Positions 1 to 7,843 are shown, counted from the stretch's first letter. The stretch is 29,113 nucleotides of DNA from Aurantibacter sp042094015 (GCF_042094015.1 NZ_JBELDZ010000030.1:1-29113), one strand, 5' to 3'. Translations and numbers: made by a program. Notes: generated from the letters alone by a model not told the origin.

Positions 1-659
1 GTAAACCAAACATCATTTGGAGCCGCAGGTGTTCCACAAGTAGGTGCACCTTCGCCACTATCTGTAGCATTTTCTGTAGTATACGTGCTATATGAACAAG
101 CTGTTCCTACAGGTAAAGCTATTGCGTTAGCACAATCATCATTTGCTGGAGGAGTTGGAGTATTGAAAACACAAACATTTCCTGACATACTATTGTTTGA
201 ACCATCTCTTTGCACCCTAAACATATATCTTGAGTTAACTGTTGTTGTTAAAACTACTGTTTCAACAACACCATTACCTCCTACATTAGAACATCCAACT
301 AAAGGCATGTTGTTAGAGCAACCAGATACATCTTCAGAGAAAAGCGTTAGAATAGCGTTTCTATTCGCTACTGGCGAATAAGACACTGTAGTTGATGTAG
401 ATAATGCCTCAAACCAACCCCAAACGTCATCTCTGTTTATGTCTTCTCCACAACTAGGAGTTCCCGCACTCCAGTAATTTCCGGCTGTAGAAGAATTCCA
501 TGGTATGTTAACACACGTCGCTCCAGGAATAATTTCTGCTCCTCCTGTGAAGCCACAATCATCTGTTCTTGTTTGTGAAAAAGATAAGGTTGTAGCAAAA
601 AGCGCTAGTGTTAAAAAAAGTGTTGAAAGATTGTTTTTTATAAGTGTAATTTTTCTCAT
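1..659 (-). CDS. Secreted multi-domain surface protein, C-terminal part outside window
   Basis: The frame opens at the ATG read from 659 on the minus strand and runs without a stop to the window edge, giving 219 codons of a longer protein. The first 29 residues form a signal peptide (MRKI start, hydrophobic LFLTLALFATTL, cleavage around SFSQ). What follows is Cys-, Asn- and Gly-rich and looks like two related beta-sandwich modules: the first contains 'NRDDVWGWFEA', and the second opens with 'NDDCANAI' and ends with 'NDVWFT' at the edge. Modules of this NDDC...NDVWF type are common in large secreted Bacteroidetes proteins, often ones exported by the type IX system with a C-terminal sorting domain. 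That end is not visible here, so T9SS export is inference. The exact role (adhesin, protease or hydrolase) cannot be told. Confidence 0.85.
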   Translation of the reverse strand, partial: MRKITLIKNNLSTLFLTLALFATTLSFSQTRTDDCGFTGGAEIIPGATCVNIPWNSSTAGNYWSAGTPSCGEDINRDDVWGWFEALSTSTTVSYSPVANRNAILTLFSEDVSGCSNNMPLVGCSNVGGNGVVETVVLTTTVNSRYMFRVQRDGSNNSMSGNVCVFNTPTPPANDDCANAIALPVGTACSYSTYTTENATDSGEGAPTCGTPAAPNDVWF

Positions 660-713
660 AATATTTGGGTATTTTTTAATACCTATAATATTAGTGATAT
701 TTATTTAAACAAT

Positions 714-744
714 CATTATATTTTGTGTTGTTTTTTAAGACAAA
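714..744 (-). promoter_or_regulatory. Candidate promoter of the secreted surface protein
   Basis: Read on the minus strand, TTTG (744-741) is followed after 20 bases by TATAATG (720-714). This approximates the Bacteroidetes -33 TTTG / -7 TAnnTTTG arrangement and lies about 55 bases before the ATG at 659. The -7 match is imperfect. A small hairpin (668-673 with 678-683, loop of four) sits in the presumed leader just before the start. Confidence 0.4.
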
Positions 745-755
745 ACACTTAGTTT

Positions 756-775
756 AACCGAATATATATTCGGTT
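756..775. repeat. 20-bp perfect palindrome
   Basis: AACCGAATATATATTCGGTT is identical to its own reverse complement and is followed on the plus strand by a T run. It lies about 100 bases upstream of the surface-protein start at 659. It could be an operator-like site or an isolated terminator-like hairpin; no plus-strand gene precedes it that would need one. Confidence 0.6.
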
Positions 776-920
776 TTTGTGTTTTTTAAACGATATATTT
801 CTTTATAGCGATATTAATTTGCTATTTATCTAAAAATATATGTATCAATTTTAATGCGTTGATATGTTTTTGAGTCATTTAATTGAAATTAACCCCGATA
901 AATTACATTGTGAAATGCAA

Positions 921-984
921 AAACTCAAAACGATAAGTGAGAAATAGTGCTAATTTGCTAATTTCCTCTTAGAGTTTTGAGTTT
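921..984. repeat. Long imperfect inverted repeat in the 660-1062 spacer
   Basis: An 11-base outer arm (921-931) is the exact reverse complement of 974-984, and the pairing continues imperfectly inward (932-945 with 961-973) to a loop near 946-960. The element lies about 80 bases beyond the stop of the minus gene ending at 1063. A second small hairpin (995-1002 with 1016-1023) lies between. It may be a 3' processing or termination structure. The remainder of the 660-1062 spacer holds only the promoter and palindrome listed separately; I see no gene in it. Confidence 0.5.
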
Positions 985-1062
985 ATTTTTAAACATTAAA
1001 CAGAGGTTGTTTTCATGTTTAATATGAATGTAAAAAACTTTTAAAAAGGTGTTGGTTGAAGC

Positions 1063-2520
1063 TTATTTTTTTGAAGATTTGCTAAAAGTCATTTTTTTAT
1101 TGTGCACTCCAATTTTCTTTGGTGCTAAAGGTAGTCTTACGTCTTCAAATTTAGAAGTCACAGTTCCGGTTAAATCTTTTTTATCTGCTCTATTTGCAGT
1201 AATAGACCATGTAAAAGGTGTATTAGATGTTCCGTTTTGTAGTTCTTTCACTTTAAAACCTGAGTCTGTTTTTTCGGTAACAAAAACACCTTTGCAATCT
1301 CCTTCTAATTGAATAAAAACTCTTAAGGGATGTTTGCTATTTACCGTAATGTTGTTAGTGATTGTTGGATCTAGTGTAATAAATGCTTCTCCATTTTGTA
1401 GAATACCTTGTCCGTAGTCTTGAAACAATACTTCTGGAGCCTCAGGCGCAAACATGACTCTCTTGTTGTTGTTTGTGTCTGTAACTATGGTTGAAACGGT
1501 TCCTGCTCCAATAATTTTATAGTCAGTTCCACTAAAATTCATACCAACATAAGACCAATCGTCTCCAGTTTGTCCACCATCAAAATAACCACCGTAATAT
1601 TCGCCAGCTCCATAACCAGCTAAACTAGCAGTTGCTTGTGTTGTTATTGATCCGCCTCCACTAGTTCTAGAGTTTGAGAAAAATCCACCTTGTCTATCTG
1701 TAGTGTTATTTGCATTTGTTGGGTAAGTAGAAGTGGCATAAACACCAGCTTGTCTACCTGTGGCTACAATACCAACATTCCAGCCTGGCTCAGTTGAAAA
1801 ACCATCTCCAGTAGCATCGAATGCACCACCTGAATTCATATTGGTGCCTGTTGCAATAGTTTCAGAACGACCATAGATTCCAGCTGTGTCTTGACCGCTA
1901 GCATATCCGTTAATAGGAAAATCTCCTGAAACACCTACAGAAGTAAACATGTCTATTGTTGGAAATGGAGAAGCGGCTCTAATGTGAACGTGATTAGTGC
2001 TAGCGTCTACAAAAAACATTTCTGACTCTCCGGTTCCTTCAACTCTAAAGTCGTAATTAACTGCATCTTCATTAATTACAGTTTCTGATGTCCCCATTCT
2101 TATTCTCTCAATACTATTAGCTTTAAGAATAAGTGGTTCATTGTCTGTGGTTCCTAAAAAATCAGTACCGTTATTTGTACCGCTATTACCTTTTAAAGCC
2201 CAGTCTAATCCTCCAGGAGAACCAGCAAAAGCAATCCATCTAGAGCCATTCCAGAAATATAAGCCCGGAGCAACGTTATTTGGAGCTGTCCCTGATATAA
2301 CCGTGTTATAAACAACTGTTCCTGCTGGGATTGGTGTTCCTTGAGGGTTTACTACTGTTTCGGTATTTATGTTAGCGAGTGCAATTCTAGGAAATACAAA
2401 ACCTTGGGTTGAAGACGTAACGTCTAATGCTCCGTTTGGAGTTGTTGTGCCAATACCGACTTGAGAAATCGACAAAGAGCTTGTAAGTATGATTAAAGCT
2501 AAAAATAATTTTTTGTTCAT
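1063..2520 (-). CDS. Secreted flavobacterial surface protein of unknown function
   Basis: This is a 485-residue protein with a signal peptide (residues 1 to about 19, MNKKLFLALIILTSS...SISQ). Directly after it comes 'VGIGTTTPNGALDV', a signature seen at the mature N-terminus of many flavobacterial extracellular proteins, some of which resemble phage tail-fibre or collar-like proteins. The centre (about 190-350) is Gly/Ser/Thr/Asn-rich with low-complexity turns (GGAFDATGDG, GGYFDGGQTGDD), suggesting a beta-rich fibre. The last 60 residues are strongly basic and end in KSSKK. I see no obvious T9SS sorting domain. It stands alone, with a 309-base spacer before the next gene and a promoter-like box at 2599-2606. 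Function is unknown; a structural surface or fibre-like role is only inferred. Confidence 0.8.
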   Translation of the reverse strand: MNKKLFLALIILTSSLSISQVGIGTTTPNGALDVTSSTQGFVFPRIALANINTETVVNPQGTPIPAGTVVYNTVISGTAPNNVAPGLYFWNGSRWIAFAGSPGGLDWALKGNSGTNNGTDFLGTTDNEPLILKANSIERIRMGTSETVINEDAVNYDFRVEGTGESEMFFVDASTNHVHIRAASPFPTIDMFTSVGVSGDFPINGYASGQDTAGIYGRSETIATGTNMNSGGAFDATGDGFSTEPGWNVGIVATGRQAGVYATSTYPTNANNTTDRQGGFFSNSRTSGGGSITTQATASLAGYGAGEYYGGYFDGGQTGDDWSYVGMNFSGTDYKIIGAGTVSTIVTDTNNNKRVMFAPEAPEVLFQDYGQGILQNGEAFITLDPTITNNITVNSKHPLRVFIQLEGDCKGVFVTEKTDSGFKVKELQNGTSNTPFTWSITANRADKKDLTGTVTSKFEDVRLPLAPKKIGVHNKKMTFSKSSKK

Positions 2521-2598
2521 TATTTGTTTTTTTGACTATAAAAAAAGTATTTTACAGATAAGGGTTTAATTAAAAATATAATAAAATATAAATTTTAA

Positions 2599-2606
2599 CA
2601 AATTTA
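2599..2606 (-). promoter_or_regulatory. TAnnTTTG -7 box upstream of the surface protein
   Basis: On the minus strand these bases read TAAATTTG, a full match to the Bacteroidetes -7 consensus, 79 bases before the ATG at 2520. Only a partial -33 element (ATTG, spacer 23) is visible. The spacer 2521-2829 is otherwise very AT-rich and I see no gene in it. Confidence 0.4.
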
Positions 2607-2829
2607 CAGTCAATTTTTGAATAAAAAAACAATATAGCATAGATATATAAAAATCAATTTATAAATATATAAAGCACAATTATAACGGTATTACATCTTG
2701 TTTATTAAACATTTAAACATACCGCATATTTTTTAATACAAAAAGAGAATATTCTTTAGTTTTAACATTTTTTATTAAGATATAATTAATGAATAAAAAA
2801 CAGTAATTTGCAACTATAAAATATTTAGA

Positions 2830-3723
2830 ATGTCTCCAAGTGAAGAAATAGCCATAGAATTAATTAAATTAGATTATAGTTCTGTTTCTCTTTCTATAAA
2901 AAGAGAAGATAAAATCCACGAATTTGTATCAGGAAATAAGTTTAGAAAACTGAAGTATAATATTGAAGCCGCAGAAAGTGGAGTTTATAATCAGCTGTTA
3001 ACTTTTGGTGGTGCTTTTTCAAATCACATATCTGCAACCGCAGCAGCAGGAAAATTAAATAATATAAAAACAATTGGTATTATAAGAGGTGATGAGTTAA
3101 ATGATAAGAGTAATCAAACATTAAAATTTGCAAAACAATGTGGAATGCAACTTATTTTTGTTAGTAGAGAAGAGTATAGGTTAAAAGAACAAGGTAATCT
3201 TGCCAAAAAATATATAAACAAAGAAACTTTTATAGTGCCAGAAGGTGGAACAAACCCTTTAGCAATTAAAGGTTGTGAAGAGATTTTAGATGATAGCACG
3301 AGTAGATACGATTACATCTGTACTTCCGTGGGAACTGGAGGAACAATTTCCGGAATTATTAACGCTAGTTTATCTCACCAAAAAATCATTGGATTTTCTG
3401 CCTTAAAAGGCAGTTTTTTACAAGAAGATATTAGTAAATTTGTAAACAAAACAAATTGGACATTAAATATAGATTATCATTTTGGAGGTTATGCAAAAGT
3501 AACTCCAGAATTAATTTCATTTATAAATCAATTTAAAACACAACATAATATACCTTTAGATCCTATTTACACAGGTAAAATGATGTATGGTGTTTTAGAT
3601 TTAATATCTAAAGGTTATTTTAAAAAAGACAGCAAAATTTTAGCCATACATACAGGAGGATTACAAGGAATACAAGGCGTAAATACTTATTTAAAAAAGA
3701 AACAATTACCACTAATTTTATGA
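2830..3723 (+). CDS. PLP-dependent ACC deaminase / D-cysteine desulfhydrase family protein
   Basis: The 297-residue protein belongs to the tryptophan-synthase-beta fold (type II) PLP enzymes, and its length is typical for the ACC deaminase/D-cysteine desulfhydrase family. The PLP lysine is K37 in 'SGNKFRK'. The cofactor/substrate loop 'GGAFSNH' follows at 60-66, the 'PEGGTNPLA' motif lies mid-protein, and the phosphate-binding 'SVGTGGTISG' comes after that. Family members release ammonia and either 2-oxobutyrate from ACC, or pyruvate and sulfide from D-cysteine. Substrate cannot be decided from sequence alone; D-cysteine desulfhydrase-like activity is the more common outcome for bacterial members. 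It is the first gene of a three-gene operon, and its TGA overlaps the next gene's ATG (ATGA), implying translational coupling. Confidence 0.88.
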   Translation: MSPSEEIAIELIKLDYSSVSLSIKREDKIHEFVSGNKFRKLKYNIEAAESGVYNQLLTFGGAFSNHISATAAAGKLNNIKTIGIIRGDELNDKSNQTLKFAKQCGMQLIFVSREEYRLKEQGNLAKKYINKETFIVPEGGTNPLAIKGCEEILDDSTSRYDYICTSVGTGGTISGIINASLSHQKIIGFSALKGSFLQEDISKFVNKTNWTLNIDYHFGGYAKVTPELISFINQFKTQHNIPLDPIYTGKMMYGVLDLISKGYFKKDSKILAIHTGGLQGIQGVNTYLKKKQLPLIL

Positions 3724-4544
3724 AACAATTACTTATATTATTTTTTTCATTATTAATTCTATCAAGTTGCGGAACTAACAAAGGAATAATAACAACTAAA
3801 AGCGAAAAACCTACTGAGGTTAAAGTTAATGTACCTAAAGTTGAAACTCCAACAAAACCAAGTGTACCAAACACTCCAAAAGTTACTAATACTAACACGC
3901 CAACTAAGATTCCTGTTTCTACTCAAGAATACATAAATTCTTATAAAAGTATTGCAATGGAGGAAATGAAAAATTATGGTATTCCCGCAAGTATTACTTT
4001 GGCACAGGGAATTTTAGAGTCTGGTTCTGGAAAAGGGAGACTTTCTGTAGAAGCAAACAATCATTTTGGAATTAAATGTCATGGTTGGAATGGCGAAAAA
4101 ATTTATCATGATGATGATGCATCTCAAGAATGTTTCAGAAAATATAAAGATCCTAAATATTCATTTAGAGACCATTCACTGTTCTTAAAAGATAGAAAGC
4201 GTTATTCTAAATTATTTCAATTAGAAAAGGATGATTATGCAAACTGGGCAAAAGAACTAAGGCTTGCAGGTTATGCAACCGATAAAAAATATCCTCAAAA
4301 ATTAATTAGTTTAATAGAGCGTTATAATCTATCTCAATACGATAAAATGGTTTTAGGTAAAGATTATATAGCTACAACAGAATCTACTGAAATTATTGAT
4401 GGAATTACTCACAAGGTAATTACTGGAGATACATTATATTCTTTATCAAAAAAATATAACCTACCTATAGAGCAATTAAAAACATTAAATAAATTAGACT
4501 CTAATAACCTGTCTTTAGGACAGGTCTTAATTATTAAACTATAA
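3720..4544 (+). CDS. GH73 glucosaminidase lipoprotein with C-terminal LysM
   Basis: The 274-residue protein has a lipoprotein signal (MKQLLILFFSLLILSSC, lipid Cys 17) and a Pro/Thr/Val-rich linker (about 25-68). A GH73-type endo-beta-N-acetylglucosaminidase domain (about 70-208) carries the catalytic Glu 100 in 'TLAQGILESGSGKG' together with 'NNHFGIKC', 'FRKYKDPKYSFRDHS' and 'YATDKKYPQKLI'. One LysM repeat (about 230-274, 'HKVITGDTLYSLSKKYNL') closes the protein. It should cleave the glycan backbone of peptidoglycan from a membrane anchor, acting in wall turnover or cell separation. Its start overlaps the upstream stop by ATGA, and hemL begins 2 bases after its stop, so all three genes are one transcript. 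The link to haem synthesis looks like shared expression rather than shared function. Confidence 0.93.
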   Translation: MKQLLILFFSLLILSSCGTNKGIITTKSEKPTEVKVNVPKVETPTKPSVPNTPKVTNTNTPTKIPVSTQEYINSYKSIAMEEMKNYGIPASITLAQGILESGSGKGRLSVEANNHFGIKCHGWNGEKIYHDDDASQECFRKYKDPKYSFRDHSLFLKDRKRYSKLFQLEKDDYANWAKELRLAGYATDKKYPQKLISLIERYNLSQYDKMVLGKDYIATTESTEIIDGITHKVITGDTLYSLSKKYNLPIEQLKTLNKLDSNNLSLGQVLIIKL

Positions 4545-4546
4545 TT

Positions 4547-5833
4547 ATGATATACAAAAGAAGTAGTGCTTTGTTTGCTGAAGCAGAAAAGGTAATTCCT
4601 GGTGGTGTAAATTCTCCAGTTAGAGCTTTTGGATCTGTAGGAGGAACACCTGTTTTTGTAAAAGAAGCAAAAGGCGCTTATTTATACGATGAAGATGGTA
4701 ATAAATTAATAGATTACATAGCTTCTTGGGGTCCGATGATTTTAGGACACGCGTTTGAACCAGTTGTAAATGCAGTAATTGAAAAGGCAAAAAAAGGGAC
4801 TTCTTTTGGAATGCCTACAGAGATTGAAACTAAAATAGCAGAATTAGTTATTTCTATGGTTCCAAATATTGATAAAATTCGTTTTGTTAATTCCGGAACA
4901 GAGGCTTGTATGAGTGCGGTTAGATTAGCCAGAGGCTATACAGGAAAAGATAAGATTATAAAATTTGCAGGTTGTTATCATGGACATTCAGATTCGTTTT
5001 TAATTCAAGCGGGAAGTGGAGCTGTTACATTTGGCTCTCCAAATAGTCCAGGTGTAACTCAAGGAACAGCAAAAGATACTTTATTGGCAAAATATAATGA
5101 TATTGAAAGTGTAAAAGCTCTAATTGAGGCTAATAAAAATGAAATTGCATGTATTATTATAGAACCAATTCCAGGTAATATGGGATGCATTCTTCCTCTA
5201 AATAACTTTTTACAAAAACTAAGAATTTTATGTGACGAACATAATATTCTTTTAGTTTTTGATGAAGTTATGACTGGTTTTAGGTTGGCAAAAGGTGGTG
5301 TTCAAGAACTTTACAATATAAAAGCAGATATTGTTTGTTTTGGAAAGGTAATTGGTGGCGGATTACCAGTTGGTGCTTTTGCAGCTAGAAACGAAATTAT
5401 GAATTATTTAGCACCATTGGGTCCAGTTTATCAAGCAGGAACATTAAGTGGAAATCCATTGGCTATGGCTGCTGGGCTAGCTATGCTTACCGAATTAAAT
5501 AACGATGCTACAATTTTTGATGATTTAGCCAAAAAGACAGCATATTTGCATAAAGGCCTTTCTGAGGTTTTAATTAAAAATAAAGTTACTCATACTATTA
5601 ATAGAATAGGATCTATGATTTCTATTCACTTTGCAGAAGAAGCGGTTGTAGATTTTGAATCTGCTGCTAAAGGAAATAACGATACATTTAAGAGATTCTT
5701 CCATGGTATGTTAAATCAAGGTGTTTATATTGCACCAAGTGCTTTTGAAAGCTGGTTTTTAAATAATGCTTTAAGTTATAATGATTTAGATAAAACTATT
5801 GAAGCTTGTAATGTAGTTTTTGAAACTAAATAA
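4547..5833 (+). CDS. hemL: Glutamate-1-semialdehyde 2,1-aminomutase
   Basis: HemL converts glutamate-1-semialdehyde to 5-aminolevulinate, the second step of the C5 tetrapyrrole route, in the cytosol with PLP/PMP. The 428-residue protein has the usual length and all the hallmarks: N-terminal 'PGGVNSPVRAF', 'NSGTEACMSAVRLARG', 'CYHGHSD', 'FDEVMTGFR', and the Schiff-base lysine K267 in 'FGKVIGGGLPVGAF'. The start is the ATG 2 bases after the GH73 gene's stop. It is the last gene of the operon and runs into the long hairpin at 5841-5909. hemD lies in the same window at 23058 but is not linked to it. Confidence 0.97.
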   Translation: MIYKRSSALFAEAEKVIPGGVNSPVRAFGSVGGTPVFVKEAKGAYLYDEDGNKLIDYIASWGPMILGHAFEPVVNAVIEKAKKGTSFGMPTEIETKIAELVISMVPNIDKIRFVNSGTEACMSAVRLARGYTGKDKIIKFAGCYHGHSDSFLIQAGSGAVTFGSPNSPGVTQGTAKDTLLAKYNDIESVKALIEANKNEIACIIIEPIPGNMGCILPLNNFLQKLRILCDEHNILLVFDEVMTGFRLAKGGVQELYNIKADIVCFGKVIGGGLPVGAFAARNEIMNYLAPLGPVYQAGTLSGNPLAMAAGLAMLTELNNDATIFDDLAKKTAYLHKGLSEVLIKNKVTHTINRIGSMISIHFAEEAVVDFESAAKGNNDTFKRFFHGMLNQGVYIAPSAFESWFLNNALSYNDLDKTIEACNVVFETK

Positions 5834-5840
5834 CAAATGG

Positions 5841-5909
5841 TAGAAACATATAATAAACAAAAAGGGATTCAGTTTAACTGAATCCCTTTTTGTTTATTAT
5901 ATGTTTCTA
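5841..5909. terminator. Bidirectional terminator with a 32-bp perfect stem
   Basis: Bases 5841-5872 are the exact reverse complement of 5878-5909, with the loop TTTAA. A GGGATTC/GAATCCC core is flanked by A/T-rich ends, so both strands end in a T-rich tract. It lies 7 bases after the hemL stop and 1 base before the stop of the convergent minus gene, and so can serve both. The stem is much longer than a usual intrinsic terminator. Confidence 0.9.
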
Positions 5910-5910
5910 A

Positions 5911-6255
5911 TTATTCTGGTTTAGTAAGATCTTCTTTTTTCAAGAATATAGCAAACTCTTCATCTGTTAAATGTTTGTCCATTTCAGTAACAAGAAATAC
6001 TTCTAGCTTATCGATTGCTTGCATATAACTCATTGTAGAAGCGTCTATTTGTCTATTGATAGATTCAAGTTTTCTATCATATTTTAAGTAAACTTCGTAA
6101 ACAGATTTAAATTTAGAACTTTTAAATTTAGAAAGTTCTTGTAGTTCTTTAGTCTGAGCCATAGCGTCAACTTTAGCTGTACTTTGAGCAATTGCCGAGT
6201 TAGACATTAGAACTAATCCTAAAAACAAAAAAGCAATTTTAAATATAGATTTCAT
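5911..6255 (-). CDS. Small secreted protein of unknown function
   Basis: The 114-residue protein has a clear signal peptide (MKSIFKIAFLFLGLVLMSNSAIAQ, cleavage after AQA/IAQ near residue 24). The mature part is about 90 residues, mostly helical and charged ('KELQELSKFKSSKFKSVYEVYLKYDRKLESI'-like composition), with no cysteines. I do not recognise the family with certainty; small periplasmic helical proteins of this sort are common in flavobacteria. It lies 44 bases downstream of the HMA lipoprotein gene on the same strand and probably shares its transcript. The first seven codons (MKSIFKI) are identical in DNA to those of that neighbour. Confidence 0.8.
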   Translation of the reverse strand: MKSIFKIAFLFLGLVLMSNSAIAQSTAKVDAMAQTKELQELSKFKSSKFKSVYEVYLKYDRKLESINRQIDASTMSYMQAIDKLEVFLVTEMDKHLTDEEFAIFLKKEDLTKPE

Positions 6256-6299
6256 AATAATATTATTTTAACGGTTCTAAAATAAGAAAAAAAATAAAC

Positions 6300-6809
6300 T
6301 TATGCTGTTTTTACACAACAAGCTTTTTTACAATCTTTTTTGCACTCTTTTTTTTCTGCTTCAGTTTTGTTTTTACAACTTTCTTTTTTACAGTCTTTTT
6401 CGCATCCTTTTTTACAATCCTTTTTGTCTTTAGTAAACGTATTTACCGTTGCAATATTTTCAACTTTATAAACATCAGAAACACTATTTACGGTTTTAGT
6501 AAAATCCTCAGAAGATAATTTTTCGCTATCAAACTCTACCATTGCTAATTTTTTGTCAAAATCTACATTTACAAAACGTACTCCATCTAATTTAGCTATT
6601 TTTTTCTCAATAGTTTTTGCACAACCCATTGCACAAGTCATTCCTTCCACATTAAATTCTACTTTTGCGTAATCTTTATAAGGGTTTTCGGTAGATACTA
6701 CTGATGCAATTTCTTCCGTTTCTATAGTTTTTATCTCAGGAGTTTCGTTTTTACAGGCACTTAATGTTACAAATAAGCAAATAGTAAGAATTTTAAATAT
6801 AGATTTCAT
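6300..6809 (-). CDS. Heavy-metal-associated (HMA) domain lipoprotein with Cys-rich tail
   Basis: The 169-residue protein has a lipoprotein signal ending in LSAC (lipid Cys 19), a linker, and an HMA ferredoxin-like domain (about 46-120) whose metal loop is 'GMTCAMGCA', i.e. C59-x3-C63 rather than the classic CxxC. A tail (131-165) built of Lys, Glu and eight cysteines follows (132, 136, 140, 145, 156, 160, 164, 165), in patterns such as CKKGC, CKKDC and CC. HMA domains carry Cu(I) or other soft metals. The anchored protein probably binds or buffers metal in the periplasm, with the tail acting like a metallothionein, which is inference. A TAnnTTTG box lies at 6838-6845. The small secreted gene follows downstream. 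Confidence 0.88.
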   Translation of the reverse strand: MKSIFKILTICLFVTLSACKNETPEIKTIETEEIASVVSTENPYKDYAKVEFNVEGMTCAMGCAKTIEKKIAKLDGVRFVNVDFDKKLAMVEFDSEKLSSEDFTKTVNSVSDVYKVENIATVNTFTKDKKDCKKGCEKDCKKESCKNKTEAEKKECKKDCKKACCVKTA

Positions 6810-6837
6810 TTTTTTATTTATTTAATATGTTATTTAA

Positions 6838-6845
6838 CAAATTTA
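6838..6845 (-). promoter_or_regulatory. TAnnTTTG -7 box for the HMA lipoprotein gene
   Basis: On the minus strand the bases read TAAATTTG, 29 bases before the ATG at 6809, which is a good distance for a transcription start near 6831. No clear -33 TTTG is visible. The box lies inside the region a longer upstream start for the plus-strand transporter would occupy, supporting the shorter start at 6905. Confidence 0.45.
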
Positions 6846-6904
6846 CAAATAAATGTCAATTATATCATTTTTTGACCGAATTTTACAATCAAAAGAAAAA
6901 TTCT

Positions 6905-7792
6905 ATGTCTAATGAATTTAAAAAGTGGTTCTATTTAGGAGTTCTTTCTTTAATTTGGGGAACATCATTTATTCTTATTAAAAAGAGTCTAATTGGTTTA
7001 ACAGCCTACCAATTAGGCGCATTAAGAACTGTAGTTACTGGTTTTATTTTGTTTTTAGCGGGCTACAAACATTTTAAGTTGATAAAAAAAAAGAATTTAA
7101 TGTGGCTTGCTGTTTCTGGAACTTGTGGGACTTTTATTCCATCATTTTTCTTTTCTATTGCAGAGACAGAAATTGATAGCGCTGTAGTTTCTATTTTAAA
7201 TTCCTTAGTGCCATTAAATACTATTTTATTAGGATTAGCTCTTTTTAAAATTACAACGACTAGACAACAAGTTTTAGGTGTTTTAATTGGTTTTTTAGGT
7301 ACTGTTTTTTTGATTTTAGCAGGTACGGATCTTAACCCTAATCAAAATTATTATTTTGCAGGTTATGTTATTGTCTCTTCTTTACTTTATGCCGTAAACG
7401 TTAATGTTATTAAAACGTATTTACAAGAGGTTAAGCCATTAACTATTGCTGTTGGTAATTACGCTTGTATTTACATTCCTGCATTAATTGTATTGTTTTT
7501 TACAGATTTTTTCAGCTTAAAAACATTTAATCATCCAGATTTTGGGATGTCTATTTTTTATGTCATTTTTCTTTCTTTATTTGGAACCGCAATAGCCAAA
7601 GTTTTGTTTAGTAAACTAATTCAAATATCTAATCCTGTTTTTGCATCTTCTGTAGCATATATTATGCCTATTGTAGCTGTTTTTTGGGGATTATTAGATG
7701 GTGAGAAATTTAATATGCATCAATTATTTGCAACTTTTATTATATTGTTTGGTGTTTATTTAGGAAACAAGAAAAGTAAAATTATTGCATAA
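6905..7792 (+). CDS. DMT/EamA-family transporter
   Basis: This is a 295-residue integral membrane protein with about ten hydrophobic segments and the two-EamA-repeat layout of drug/metabolite transporters. The first repeat begins 'GVLSLIWGTSFILIKKSL' and the second lies in the C-terminal half with 'VAYIMPIVAVFWG'. Such proteins usually export amino acids, metabolites or drugs; the substrate cannot be read from sequence. I chose ATG 6905 (MSNEFKKWF) because this is where family members start. An in-frame ATG at 6827 would add 26 polar residues and cross the minus-strand promoter of the neighbour. It is a single gene, closed by the hairpin at 7791-7824. Confidence 0.9.
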   Translation: MSNEFKKWFYLGVLSLIWGTSFILIKKSLIGLTAYQLGALRTVVTGFILFLAGYKHFKLIKKKNLMWLAVSGTCGTFIPSFFFSIAETEIDSAVVSILNSLVPLNTILLGLALFKITTTRQQVLGVLIGFLGTVFLILAGTDLNPNQNYYFAGYVIVSSLLYAVNVNVIKTYLQEVKPLTIAVGNYACIYIPALIVLFFTDFFSLKTFNHPDFGMSIFYVIFLSLFGTAIAKVLFSKLIQISNPVFASSVAYIMPIVAVFWGLLDGEKFNMHQLFATFIILFGVYLGNKKSKIIA

Positions 7793-7824
7793 AAAAGCTT
7801 CAAAGTTTAATTTGAAGCTTTTTT
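7791..7824. terminator. Bidirectional terminator
   Basis: The arms AAAAAAGCTTCAAA (7791-7804) and TTTGAAGCTTTTTT (7811-7824) are perfectly complementary around a six-base loop, giving T runs on both strands. The hairpin overlaps the stop of the transporter gene and lies 19 bases from the stop of the convergent M16 gene, so it can end both. Confidence 0.92.
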
Positions 7825-7843
7825 AAAATTTATATTAAAAAGA

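Noticed and set aside
85..708. Plus-strand open frames at 85-381 and 505-708
   Set aside because: They lie opposite the signal peptide and repeat modules of the minus-strand secreted protein, whose reading frame is open over its whole visible length.
2686..2721. Inverted CGGTAT/ATACCG with inner GTTT/AAAC in the 2521-2829 spacer
   Set aside because: Short arms with a long loop in very AT-rich DNA; likely chance, and not near a plausible gene end or start box.
6827..6904. N-terminal extension of the DMT transporter from ATG 6827
   Set aside because: The added 26 residues are polar and not membrane-like, overlap the minus-strand -7 box, and family members begin at the ATG at 6905.
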